From the NCBI RefSeq assembly GCF_907164915.1, contig NC_061867.1, positions 26,946,308 through 27,010,307 on the forward strand: DNA of 64,000 nucleotides, in the 5' to 3' direction. Positions within the stretch are counted from its first letter, which is position 1; each line of letters begins with the position of its first letter. Under the pieces are notes generated by a model. It was not told the origin of the DNA and did not search any database. It saw nothing but the letters and a program-made list of their open reading frames with translations. Source of the DNA: Impatiens glandulifera. Taxonomy: Eukaryota > Streptophyta > Magnoliopsida > Ericales > Balsaminaceae. Both the position numbers and the translations under genes were made by a program. Of this stretch, positions 1 through 9,256 are shown one piece after another.

Positions 1-1
1 A

Positions 2-127
2 GTGACTAGTAAGAAGGCGTCTGCTAAGTCAAAATCATACGCACTAATTACAACACAAAATGGGAAATGCATCAAAATAACTCAAATATGGATTCATAAG
101 GGGTTGATTGATCGAGGACCCAATTGA
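2..127 (+). pseudogene. gag, C-terminal end (copy 1)
   Basis: An open frame from base 2 to a TGA at 125-127 encodes a basic, Ser/Lys-rich tail that includes SAKSKSYA and then QIWIHKGLIDRGPN. The same tail is found in the second copy near 58760 and, on the minus strand, in the copia element near 14050-14225. The in-phase TGA is followed by a sequence reading WVPK, which in Ty1/copia polyproteins lies in the gag-protease linker. No protease follows here. Only the last 41 codons lie inside the window. Confidence 0.7.
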
Positions 128-479
128 ATGTGGGTACCAAAGTTTATAAATATTTTCTTGTGTAGGCGATACAGGGAAGCGACAAGAAGGAAGCATGGAA
201 CATACTCTTCTAGAAGATCAACAATGGCTTTTGTCATTCCTAAGGATTAAGTGTTTTATGTTTTAAGGATATTTTTGGTCTTAAGGACCTAAAAACATTT
301 ATTTATTCATTTTGTACATGCATAAATTGAGAGGGAAAATATATTGTAAAAATAAAGATGCACGCAGACAAGATGCTTTAATTAGTCTATTAGACGAGGT
401 CATCTAAAAAGAAAAAGCATGTACTTAGACATATTTTTACTTACACACTTTATGCATCTAAGTCAACGTGTCTTGGTCA

Positions 480-960
480 ATAACCTGCGCGGTTAGACGC
501 TGACGTCTAATAGACGGTTAGACGTTTTTGAGAAAAGAGTAATTGGAAGCTCACATCTAACCAAACACACGTCTAATACGTGTCGTTCATGCGTAATTAG
601 ACATCAACGTCTAATAGACTTTAGACGTTTATAAGACACGTGATTAGACGCTTGCGTCTAATAGACGTTTAAATCTCATAGATTGTAGGAGTAAGAAAAA
701 CGTCTAACTACGTGTGTATTAGACTGGTCAAGGACAGTTGTCCCACATGCCATGTTATCTAATTTTCCCGCTCAAACATAAAAATAGTCATCTCCGAATA
801 ACATGAAGACACGTGTCTTTCAAGTTAAGAGAGAATGACTTATATACCCCCAAAATTAATTATGACTCTATGGGAAAAGACATCTAACATTAATTAAAGG
901 ATCTTACCCTTAGGAAAAGTGACAGTTAAGTCATGCAACTTTTGAGAATCTATTTAAGGA
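480..960 (+). promoter_or_regulatory. Internal promoter-like region before the second ORF (copy 1)
   Basis: The stretch holds a cluster of AGACG/CGTCT motifs (about 485-720), two CACGTG G-boxes (637-642 and 810-815) and a TATA-like TATTTAAGG at 951-959. The second ORF starts at the ATG at 1076, after a CT-rich leader. The same arrangement is kept in the second copy at 59260-59745. It looks like a plant promoter, but its activity is inferred. Confidence 0.45.
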
Positions 961-1075
961 CATTTTGCATGTGATTGAAAAGTTTTTCTCTCAATTCTCT
1001 CAAGAACCCTATATTTCTTCAAACTTCTCTCTAAAAACCCTTGTTCATCATGTGTCTGTTCATCTTCTTTCAAAA

Positions 1076-4000
1076 ATGGGCAACAAGAGAATCACCCTCG
1101 AACATTGTACTTTGCAGGTGGACTTTCCTACTGTGTATACGTTCGATCAACAGGAGGTGGTCGACACATTCAGATCTTTAGAATACTCTGGTCTCGGGAA
1201 GTATCTCGGCGGACCGTTCATCTTCTACGAGAAGGAAGTCTGTGAGTTCTTTAAATCGGCAACTATGGTTGGCGATTCTATCACATCAACGGTGAATAAT
1301 ACAGTTATTTCTTTCAACGAGGCGTCCTATGCGGAGTTTTGAACTTCCATCAGAGAACCACACGTTTAATCTGAATCTCCCACCAGAAATCATTGCGGAA
1401 ATGAAGACTGTTTTCTCAGTCGACGGTTCAGAAATCAAATTAAACGTGAGTAAGAAGGTTCTCAAACCCCATTTCATCTTGTTGAATGATGTTGTTGTTA
1501 AGGCTCTTCAAGGGAGGGCGGGATCCTTCCATCTCTATAGTCAGGATCGTTTTGACTATATGACGGCCATATCCAAGGGTATTCAAGTTAACTGGGCTTC
1601 AACGTTGTTCTTGAACTTGTGTGCGACGATTGAGCCCAAGAACAAATAGAGTGTGAGTTTTGCTGCTCAACTCAGCCGTTTGCTGGAACACTTAGGGATT
1701 CCTATGGGGGATTCCGAACCTATTAACTCCTGTCGAGTGTTCAACATCTTCACTGTCGCTAACACTCTCGTTCGAATGAAGAACTCCAAGGAGTCTCTAT
1801 CTGGCGCGTCGAGCCAACAGACGGGTGGAAGATCCGTCACTCGTTCTAAGCAACCACCTACCTCTATTCTTTCGACGGGAGCCAAAAGAATAAGAACCGT
1901 GAACGAATTAGAGGATAGTCCTATTAGCCAGAAAAGCTCTTCGAAGAAAGACTTTGGGATAGTTGATTCCAGAGTAAAGCAAGGTACTTCTGCACTTGCT
2001 GATATCCAGATGTCTCCCCTGTCTCCTCCCGCGAGCTAGTTAAGAAAACCAGCAAAGTCCTCCGTTTCAAGAGGAGAAAAGTTTAAGGTGCACAGGGCGT
2101 CTATATCTCTGAAAGCTTCGTCCAAGGTAACCCCTACTCAATCTCATGCCGAAGTTCCTAAGTTTAATGTTCCTGTGTTGGAATAAGATGTGTCTATTTC
2201 TGTTTAGTTAGTGGAACATGCTGACGGTCCAACTGTTGAGCCAGTTGGTCTAAATATAGAAAATCTTGACAAGATTCCATCTCATATCCGTCAACCCGAT
2301 CCAGTAGCTGCTGAAGCTATAGCTATTGTCGAAATAGAGCAGGGTGTTGTTCTTACCCTTGTTACTGGTACCGTATGTGAAAAAGCTCTTTCCTTGCCAA
2401 ATGAAGAGCCTCTTGTACCCAAACAAGTTCAAGTAGAGTCAGTAGTAATAGGAAAGATAGTCTAGTTTGAAGCTTCGCCTAAGTTCTTTGCAAAACCTTT
2501 TACTCCTCATAAGATAATGAGAGCCACTAGAAAAGCTGCTGGCATAACCACCGGGGAACCGAGGCCTGCTCCAAAACCTGTTGAGGTTATTGGAAAAGGC
2601 AAGGCAATTACAACCTATTCTAATGAGGAGGTCTCAAAGGCCACGTGTATCGTAAACTTAATGATGGATCAGGCTAAAGTAAAAGCTGATGCTAAGATCG
2701 ATATCTTCGATACCTGGGTTATGAATAGAATGTCCAACAGGTATGATCAGGTCATCAAAGGAAGAGGAATAGGCGGGAAATGGTTAAAATTAGTCAACAT
2801 TGAAAAGAGAGTCCTGAAATGGGCTAATACTTCAGAAGTCTATGAAGCTCTAAAGAGAAAAGAGCTGGTTGAAGTCAATCTGAGAAGTCGGGCTCTTTTC
2901 CCGCTGCTCCAAGCGAGAAAAGCCAACTTCCATCCTTTGGAAAAGAATGTTGATGCATAGGAGAAGGCTCTAAAGAGACTTGATGAAATCATGCATGATT
3001 ATATCTATATCGTACTTAGCTATGTTCATGAAGTAGACTGCTCAAGGGTAAATCCATTCGAAAATTCTTCAGATGAAGATGACCCGATGCTACTTTCTGA
3101 TGATGTTGATTTAATTCTTCCGGAAGATGAGCAGGCCACTGCTCATCTCATGGAACTGTGAAGTCTGTCTGTTGAAAAAAATTCCTTATGGCTCAACCCA
3201 GAATTGAACAGATTGATGAACCAGTTCAACTCGGTCCGATCATTGAAGAAGAAGAGATCAATATCGAATCAACTCAACCGATTGCAACCTAAGAAAAAGA
3301 AGCGATGGAATGCCCTGTTCTCGAATCAGAGGCATCTCCAAAGAAGGAGGCTGAAGCTAGTCAGCCTATTGAAGCACATTTGAGGGGGAACCCTCAAAAG
3401 AAAGGGAATCTGACAAGAGTTCTTCAACTGAGGGGAACAAGACAACAATGTTACATCTTCTAAAAGTTTTAAAGATACTCCTCGACCAACTCCGATAATT
3501 ACTGCTGCAAACATTCATGATGATTTTGTTGACCTTCCTCTTCACTCCGAAGGTACGTCTAATCAAATTCACAAGGTGTGTGAAGATATTCCGGGTGATG
3601 AAGAAAATTCTAAAAATGCTTCTGAGGAGGATGAGCCAGAGCAGTCCTTGCAGGTTCACACTCATATCAGTCCTATTCGGACAGCTCCCGCCGACTCTCA
3701 TGAAGTCTCATCCAATGAAGGAACATCTGTTGGAGGTGCACAACTATTAAAGTCTATGGCAGAAATGATGAGTACTCTTCAAAAGAACTTTTTGGATTTG
3801 CAGTCTAAAATGATGAAAATCGAAAAGAATCAGAAATCAAGCAAGAAGTAATTTGCCTCTCTCGTTGAAACTCATAAAGAAATGGAGAAAACTATGAAAA
3901 GGAACACATATGAGATCAACATCCTCAACAAAACCTACACCAAATTTGAAGAGGTGGAGGTCGCAGCGGTGATCGTGGTGGTGGAAGCGGTGGTCGTGGT

Positions 4001-4081
4001 GGTCGTTCTCTCCCTCCACTTCGAAACCTTCTGAGTGGTGAAGAATTCAACTATCCAATCGTGAAAAGGGAAGATCAATAA
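1076..4081 (+). pseudogene. Second ORF of the non-autonomous element, decayed (copy 1)
   Basis: Starts MGNKRI at 1076 and runs, with several frameshifts and stops, to a TAA at 4079-4081. The breaks include a 2-base loss near 1335 relative to copy 2 and stops near 1647 and 2037. The N-terminal part (about residues 10-100) has the pattern FDQQEVVD...YSGLGKYLGG...EVCEFFKSATMVGDS...SFNEASYAEF. It resembles the 'putative plant transposon protein' domain found in many plant repeat-derived ORFs. The middle is Ser/Lys-rich, then acidic with helical, coiled-coil-like stretches. The C-terminus is a short Gly/Arg repeat (about 3945-4010). It keeps the frame best where it matches copy 2, so an ancestral ORF of about 1,000-1,150 codons existed. 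It occupies the place of pol. It could be the env-like ORF of Sireviruses or a captured gene; I do not assign a function. Confidence 0.65.
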
Positions 4082-4264
4082 TCTCTCTTATTCTAAACTA
4101 TCTTTTGTTGGTTTGTGAACTTGGTTTTTGAACTTGGCTTTTTAATTTGGTTTTTGGAATATTGGTTTTGGAACCTATTTCTGTAGTTTGTGAATAAATA
4201 TCATTCTTTCTTTAATTTGATGGGTGTTTATTTAATTAATTGTGCTAAGTTTTAACATCATCAT

Positions 4265-4278
4265 CAAAAAGGGGAAAT
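4265..4278 (+). other. Polypurine tract (copy 1)
   Basis: AAAAAGGGGAAAT lies directly before the 3' LTR start. It primes plus-strand DNA synthesis. It matches the tract at 63510-63523 apart from one fewer G. Confidence 0.75.
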
Positions 4279-4774
4279 TATTTGGTCAAATTATTTTGAC
4301 TAAGGGTCAAATCATTTTGACTAACGGTATTTTGACGATGAACTTGTGTAAAACTTAAATAAGAATAAAACTAAGCCGTCTGATTGTTTTTTTGTGCATG
4401 TGCATCAAAACGTGCTAAGTTAGACTTAGCCTAAATCAGGTTCATTAGACGTATTGGTTATTAGACGTGCAGTCTAACGAACATAGTTAGACGTGCAGTC
4501 TAACGAACGTAGTTAGACGTGCAGTCTAACAGACGTAGTTAGACGTGTAGTCTAACGGATACGAAGTTAGACGTGCAGTCTAACGGATACGAAGTTAGAC
4601 GTGCAGTCTAACGGATACGTAGTTAGACGTGCAATCTAACGGATATGTAATTAGACGTACAATCTAACGGATACGTAGTTAGACGTGTAGTCTAACGGAT
4701 ACATAATTAGACGTGCAGTCTAATGGATACATAGTTAGACGTGCAGTCTAACAGACGATTCTTGTTAGACTTTT
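4279..4774 (+). repeat. Truncated 3' LTR (copy 1)
   Basis: Begins TATTTGGTCAAATTATTTTG, a mutated form of the TGTTGGGTCAAATTATTTTG start seen at 55425 and 63524. It continues through the palindromic minisatellite and stops near 4774, where sequence of an opposite-strand LTR element takes over. About two thirds of the LTR, including its TATA box, is missing. Confidence 0.7.
4449..4770 (+). repeat. Palindromic minisatellite in the LTR (copy 1)
   Basis: About 11 tandem units of roughly 26 bp are built on TTAGACGTGCAGTCTAA, whose arms TTAGAC and GTCTAA are inverted repeats. The joining bases here are mostly CGGATACGTA or CGAACGTA, unlike the joiners in copy 2. Confidence 0.9.
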
Positions 4775-5278
4775 ATGAATGTGATATGGTCTTGGCTGTC
4801 CGAAATTGTGTTGATCATGATAATTATTATATTCTTGAAATATAAAATTATCTTCTTCACGGTTATGATCCCTTCTTGCATTTATATTATCCGGCTGAAC
4901 GTTGTTTGTATTAGGAGTTTGAACGTTACTTGTATGAGCGCCTCTTGTATTTGGATTAACTTTTAATGCTGGATTGTTATGATACCCCCGATGTTCTCTT
5001 GGATTGCCCTGATTGCTGGTAGTATTATTGTTGTTAATTTGTTGTATCAATGTTTCAATCGCCGTCTCGAATCCCTTTTGTAAATTGTTGAATTTTAGAT
5101 CTATTTGAGCATTAAGGTCCTCGAAACTCTTTTTCTGAATACTTAATTGCTCATTGATTTGTAGAACAGAATCTTCTAAGTTTTGGATTATAGAATTGTG
5201 TTCCTCCAAACATTCGTTGATGTGATCCGGGTTTTTCTTGGAATCTTGATTCTCCATTTTCGATCTTTTTCCAACCAT
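4775..5278 (-). pseudogene. gag N-terminal fragment
   Basis: From the ATG at 5278 the minus strand encodes MVGKRSKMENQ, followed by a heptad-rich segment of about 70 residues (HINECLEEHNSIIQNLEDSV and on), which should form a coiled coil. A low-complexity Asn/Thr/Gly-rich part and then an acidic Asn/Tyr/His-rich part follow. The frame is open to about 4775, where the element is cut. This is the usual layout of the N-terminus of gag in plant Ty3/gypsy elements. No zinc knuckle or pol remains. The longer upstream frame through the LTR is not expected to be coding. Confidence 0.55.
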
Positions 5279-5360
5279 GACGCGAATAACCAGTTCTTGT
5301 TTCTTTTTCTTGCAGTGAAAGCGGGGAAAAAAATGGATTTCCAACAGTCGGAAGATCGTT

Positions 5361-5373
5361 GGCTCTGATACCA
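5361..5373 (-). other. tRNA-Met primer-binding site
   Basis: The minus strand reads TGGTATCAGAGCC, the standard plant retroelement site complementary to the 3' end of initiator tRNA-Met. It sits one base from the LTR end. Confidence 0.85.
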
Positions 5374-5374
5374 G

Positions 5375-5747
5375 TGTAGCGTGCTGCTTGTACTGCTTGT
5401 GGATGATGTCAAACAGGGAGGGGATGAAGATGATGAGTTTGAAATAAGGAGAGATGAGATAAAGATTGAATGAGAAAAGAGATAGAATCAAAATAATAAG
5501 AAAGAAGTAAGTTTTTCATTAAAATCAGAAGTGATTCTGTTTTTACAAGTCTAACCCCTTTATATATAAGAATAAGGGTATTTAGGTAATTATCGAATAT
5601 TTCATTAATTAATAATAAACAGATTAATTATAAATGTATGTTATAATATAAGCCGTTGGATTGTCTTGTCTTCATCTTGACCGTTTATACTATTGTTGAA
5701 ACCCTTTAGTCATTTAGGTTTAGATCTTTTAGGAGGATGCCGTAACA
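5375..5747 (-). repeat. LTR, 373 bp, minus strand
   Basis: On the minus strand it begins TGTTACGGCATCC and ends TACA, one base before the primer-binding site. It contains a TATA-like stretch (minus-strand TATATATAAAGG near 5568) and CT/GA-rich transcribed sequence, as expected of U3-R-U5. Confidence 0.7.
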
Positions 5748-5986
5748 GAAGCTAACCGTTTCTCTCAATTTTTTCGTTATTAATTTGATTCATTGCAAAT
5801 GAGAGAACAAATCTTACGAGTTTTTATTTAAGCTAGTGAACTTCGATGCTGAATTAGAATTAGGTTTTACTATTGAGATTGAGTTTATGTTGAACTGGAT
5901 CTAGCTAAAATTTTCGATTTATTTAATACTCATCTAGAATGAGTTACTTATCCATTTGTAGAGATTCTAATGCATTATATTTGCAG

Positions 5987-6304
5987 AAATTCTTTCTTGG
6001 TTAGAGATTGATATTTGGACCGGATGCTAGATCTTTGGTTTTGACAATTTCATTGATAAAAGTACCAATTATTATCTTCTGCGTGTTTGTTGCGAGACAT
6101 TGTCGACATGAGTTTGCTCCTCAATATAACGCTGGATATGCAATTCTAGTCACATCTATAGTCTTTACTCTTTATGTTAGTTCCCTTAATCCCTTCTTTA
6201 TCATATGATAATAAATGAAAATGATTGAATCTTTTAGTTTTGTTTGATTTGATTTGAACAGGTGTTGCTGATTCTATTCCAAACCTGGTCGGTTGTTATC
6301 TCAG
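5987..6304 (+). pseudogene. DHHC-type protein S-acyltransferase, exon remnants
   Basis: After a TTTGCAG acceptor, 5987-6175 encodes KFFLG-stop-RLIFGPDARSL, a hydrophobic segment and FCVFVARHCRHEF, then a second hydrophobic segment ending VFTLY before a GT. IFGPDARSL and the two membrane segments match the N-terminal region of plant DHHC palmitoyltransferases, membrane enzymes that attach palmitate to protein cysteines. An in-frame TAG (6002-6004) sits where the family has Gly. A second candidate exon (6262-6304) encodes VLLILF and then departs from the family. The DHHC cysteine-rich domain was not found downstream. This is a decayed gene or a captured fragment. Confidence 0.7.
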
Positions 6305-7940
6305 GTAAGTTATATGACATTTGCGCTTATCGATCTGATCGTCATGCCTCTGTATTGCTTTTTCATCACTGGCTTGTAAGTTCTAACTGATGAAGGTCTG
6401 GATGTTTGATTCAATCAATAAGAACATATTAGTTGCTGATAGTTTGGTTACATATGAAAATATTGACAGTACATTGCAGGTCATATGCAATGTTTTGATT
6501 GCTCTTTGATTTATTCATTAGTTTATCATAATATTTTTTTTATGTTAAACTAAGTAGGAGGATATACCTCAAAGAGTATTTCAATGTATGCATATAATAA
6601 GATCTTATTATCACACATGAGAACGAGGCATTCAACTACTAGACTTTGACCTCAAGTTGCACCTAAGTTTTCTCTAATTTGTTTATACTGCTATGAAGGC
6701 ATGCTGCAATTCTTGTAAGATTCCAGTCAAGGTCAGCCAATATGTTGCCCATGCAGTTTGGTAGGCTTTGTTTCCAATTCTGTACTAAAAGCAATCTGAT
6801 GCATTCCGCATTCAGACTCTTTTAGGAGCACATTAAGTAAAGGAAGATGTTTATCTTGTCTTTTTGTTATTACTTCTCTAGAAATCTGTAGATCTTTAAG
6901 TTCTACTCAAGAAATTCAATAGCTAATATTAGTTCCACATTGTTGTACATGGAGTTGTGTATAGACTATTGCATGTTTGCTTTAATCCTGAAACCCTGTT
7001 AATGATGTTATATTGAGAATTTAGAGGTTATTTGCAGTTTTGTTCTGAAGTAGATTTCATTTGTGCTTCAGTTCTTTTTAAGCTTATCATTAGTGACAAA
7101 GCTAGAAAATAAGATAATCTATAAAATTCTGCTTTCTTGTTGCCTTAATAATGATATTTTTTAGCATTCAGATAGTATTTTTTGTCACTAAGATCTGAAA
7201 ATTTGAATTTTTCAGTGGCTTATAAGTTATCAAAGAGAAATCCTGATGATAATTTGCAGGTTCTTCACTCAATCCTGTTTGGAAAGAGAACAAACTTCTT
7301 AGTTTTTGTATTTATTTTTTATGATGCCTTATTTATTAATGATTTAAGTAGTGTCTAAATCTATATTTGTATTTTTTATTTCCTGATTGGACTTGGTGAA
7401 TCGGGAATGTTTACATAATTCATTTTTATGTGTCAGATTGTATTACAATAGTAACTTTGTTTTGTATGTTGTGTAGATACACACATTAAAGAAAAACATT
7501 GGCAACTTTCTAGCTATGTGTGGATTGAGAACGCGGTACATTGTTAACATTGAAATACTTGTTTTTACTTATCTGCAATTATTTTTTTTTGTCTCTTTTG
7601 CAACCTGAATATGCATTCTATAAGTTTAAATTATGATGATATATTTAGATTAAACCTAGCTTTTCGAAACCCTAACAGTTTCGAATTCATAGTTTCCACT
7701 TTTAGTTCTAGTAATCTTATATATTTAAGAACAAAATGCAGTATGGAATGGTGGGGTAGCAGCCTAGAAAGAAGAAATGGTTGTATGAAGGAGGACCAAA
7801 ATTTTTTTAGTGGATTGACTGAATTATTTTACTTTGTTGAATATTGTTTGGTAATTACATTAGAAAAAGATTTCTAAGGCACGCAAAATGTATGTATAAT
7901 AGACTTTCTTGTTAAATGAATAAAATTATAATTTTTTTTG
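6305..7940 (+). other. No gene recognised
   Basis: AT-rich sequence, possibly old introns of the neighbouring S-acyltransferase remnant. A short open frame at 7611-7877 has no recognisable domain, and I do not call it a gene. Confidence 0.4.
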
Positions 7941-7944
7941 CTAA

Positions 7945-8192
7945 AGGAAGTGGCGATTGGTTATTACATCAATTGTTATTGGGTAGTAGCAATTGGTTAT
8001 TACACCAATCGCTATAGGTCTATAGCGATTGGTTATCTATCAATCGCCATTGCCAATTAAAGCAACAACAAGAAGACTTATGCTGATTGAGAGAGATTGG
8101 TATATGACCAATCGCTATAGGCCTATAGCGATTGGTTTGGAGGTTAATAGCGATTGGTTTATCAATCGCTATAAGGTCTTTTTTTACTAGTA
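7945..8192. mobile_element. CACTA (En/Spm) element terminus with palindromic subterminal repeats
   Basis: At about 8175-8192 the minus strand reads ACTAGTAAAAAAAGACC, the end of a CACTA terminal inverted repeat with its first base changed. Inside it are repeated AGCGATTGG motifs in both orientations, including a perfect 30-bp palindrome at about 8108-8137 and a one-mismatch version at about 8001-8030. Subterminal repeats of this kind bind the transposase in this superfamily. The other end was not found and there is no transposase coding, so this is a truncated or deletion derivative. It adjoins the copia reverse transcriptase exactly at its end. Confidence 0.65.
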
Positions 8193-8194
8193 TT

Positions 8195-9248
8195 TGAAGA
8201 CCTAGGAAGAAACATTAATTCTCCCATCATACTCATTTCAAACTTATCCTGCACCAACTTAGAGAATTTCTTACACAATACAGAGTTAATTGACCCAAAA
8301 ATGATATCATCAACATATATTTGGACAAACAATATGTGAGAGTCTTTAACAAATCTTAATAAAGTTTTATCAACTGTGCCAATGATAAAATCATGTTCAA
8401 ACAAAAATTTAATTAGAGTATCATACCAAGCTCTAAGAGCTTTCTTAAGACCATATAAAGATTTGTCAAGTTTAAAAACATGATTAGGAAGGGAGTGATC
8501 TTAAAAAACAGGAGGTTGTTCAACATACACATCTTCATTTAAAATTCCATTAAAAAATGCACTTTTTATATCCATTTGATAAACTTTAAAGTTCTTAAAA
8601 GATGCATAAGCTAGGAAGATTCTGATTGCTTCAACTCTAGCGATAAAGGCGAATGACTCCTCAAAGTCAATTCCTTCCTCCTGCCTATAGCCTTGAGCTA
8701 CCAATCGGGTTTTATTTCTCACAACTAAGCCTTCTTCACTAAGCTTGTTTCGAAAAACCCATATAATTCTAATAACTGATTGACTAGTTAGTCTTGCAAT
8801 CAGATGTCACACTTTATTTCTTTCAAATTGATTCAGCTCCTCTTGCATAGCATTGATCCAATCGGGATCAAACAAGGCTTCATCGATTTTCTTTGGCTCA
8901 ATTTGAGAAATAAATGCGGAGTTTGCAAATTCATCCAATAATTGGTGTCTGGTCCTAAGAGGAGCATTAGGATTACCAATTATTAGTTCGAGTGGATGAT
9001 TTTTGTTCCATTTAAAGCTTGGTCCTAAAAGACCAGACGTCTGCTTAGATGACCCCTCAACGTTTGGACTTGTAGCCGTCTGTTGGCTTGTCTGAACGTC
9101 TGGTTGAATCTCAACCGGATCAGCCATCTGATCAGACGTGTTACTCCTGATGACCGAAGTTTCATCACCACTATCAGATTGAAGATTGGTCGCTTCTAAT
9201 TTTTAATCAACTTCAATGATTTCATCAGAATTACTTTCAACAAATTCA
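8195..9248 (-). pseudogene. copia pol: region before reverse transcriptase and RT N-terminal part
   Basis: Minus-strand frames in order: a linker with HPLELIIGNP and ALFDPDWINAMQEELNQFERN (9127-8807), then [20 protein letters not shown] and [23 protein letters not shown] (8722-8501). Next comes QIYVDDIIFGS, the copia form of the reverse transcriptase YxDD catalytic motif (8404-8162). FEMSMMGEL then breaks frame just before the expected FFLGLQI. Several stops and frameshifts separate the pieces. Reverse transcription is lost in this copy. Confidence 0.85.
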
Positions 9249-9256
9249 TCAAAGAC
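9249..9256. repeat. Left target-site duplication of the hAT element
   Basis: TCAAAGAC here is repeated at 12710-12717. Eight base pairs is the duplication length made by hAT transposases, and removing the element rejoins copia pol. Confidence 0.8.

Larger units (their letters stand above)
1..4774 (+). mobile_element. Non-autonomous Sirevirus-like copia element, copy 1 (5' part outside window)
   Basis: The first bases align base for base with the gag end of the second copy (around 58757). The same order then follows: gag end, spacer rich in AGACG motifs, TATA-like box, long second ORF, polypurine tract and LTR start. No protease, integrase, reverse transcriptase or RNase H coding is present between gag and the second ORF. 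The 3' LTR is cut off after about 496 bp where minus-strand LTR-element sequence begins. Assignment to the Sirevirus branch of Ty1/copia is inferred from the long LTR of the sister copy, palindromic LTR repeats and the G-rich polypurine tract directly before TGTTGG. Confidence 0.75.
4775..5747 (-). mobile_element. 5' fragment of a minus-strand LTR retrotransposon
   Basis: Read on the minus strand this is LTR (5747 to 5375), primer-binding site (5373 to 5361), leader and the start of a gag-like ORF (from 5278). It breaks off near 4775 against the LTR of the copia-type element. It lacks pol and the second LTR. The gag N-terminus with a long coiled-coil stretch fits a Ty3/gypsy-type element, but without pol the superfamily is uncertain. 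Confidence 0.7.

Noticed and set aside
7611..7877. Plus-strand open frame of 88 codons.
   Set aside because: Low-complexity composition and no family pattern; AT-rich DNA gives such frames by chance.
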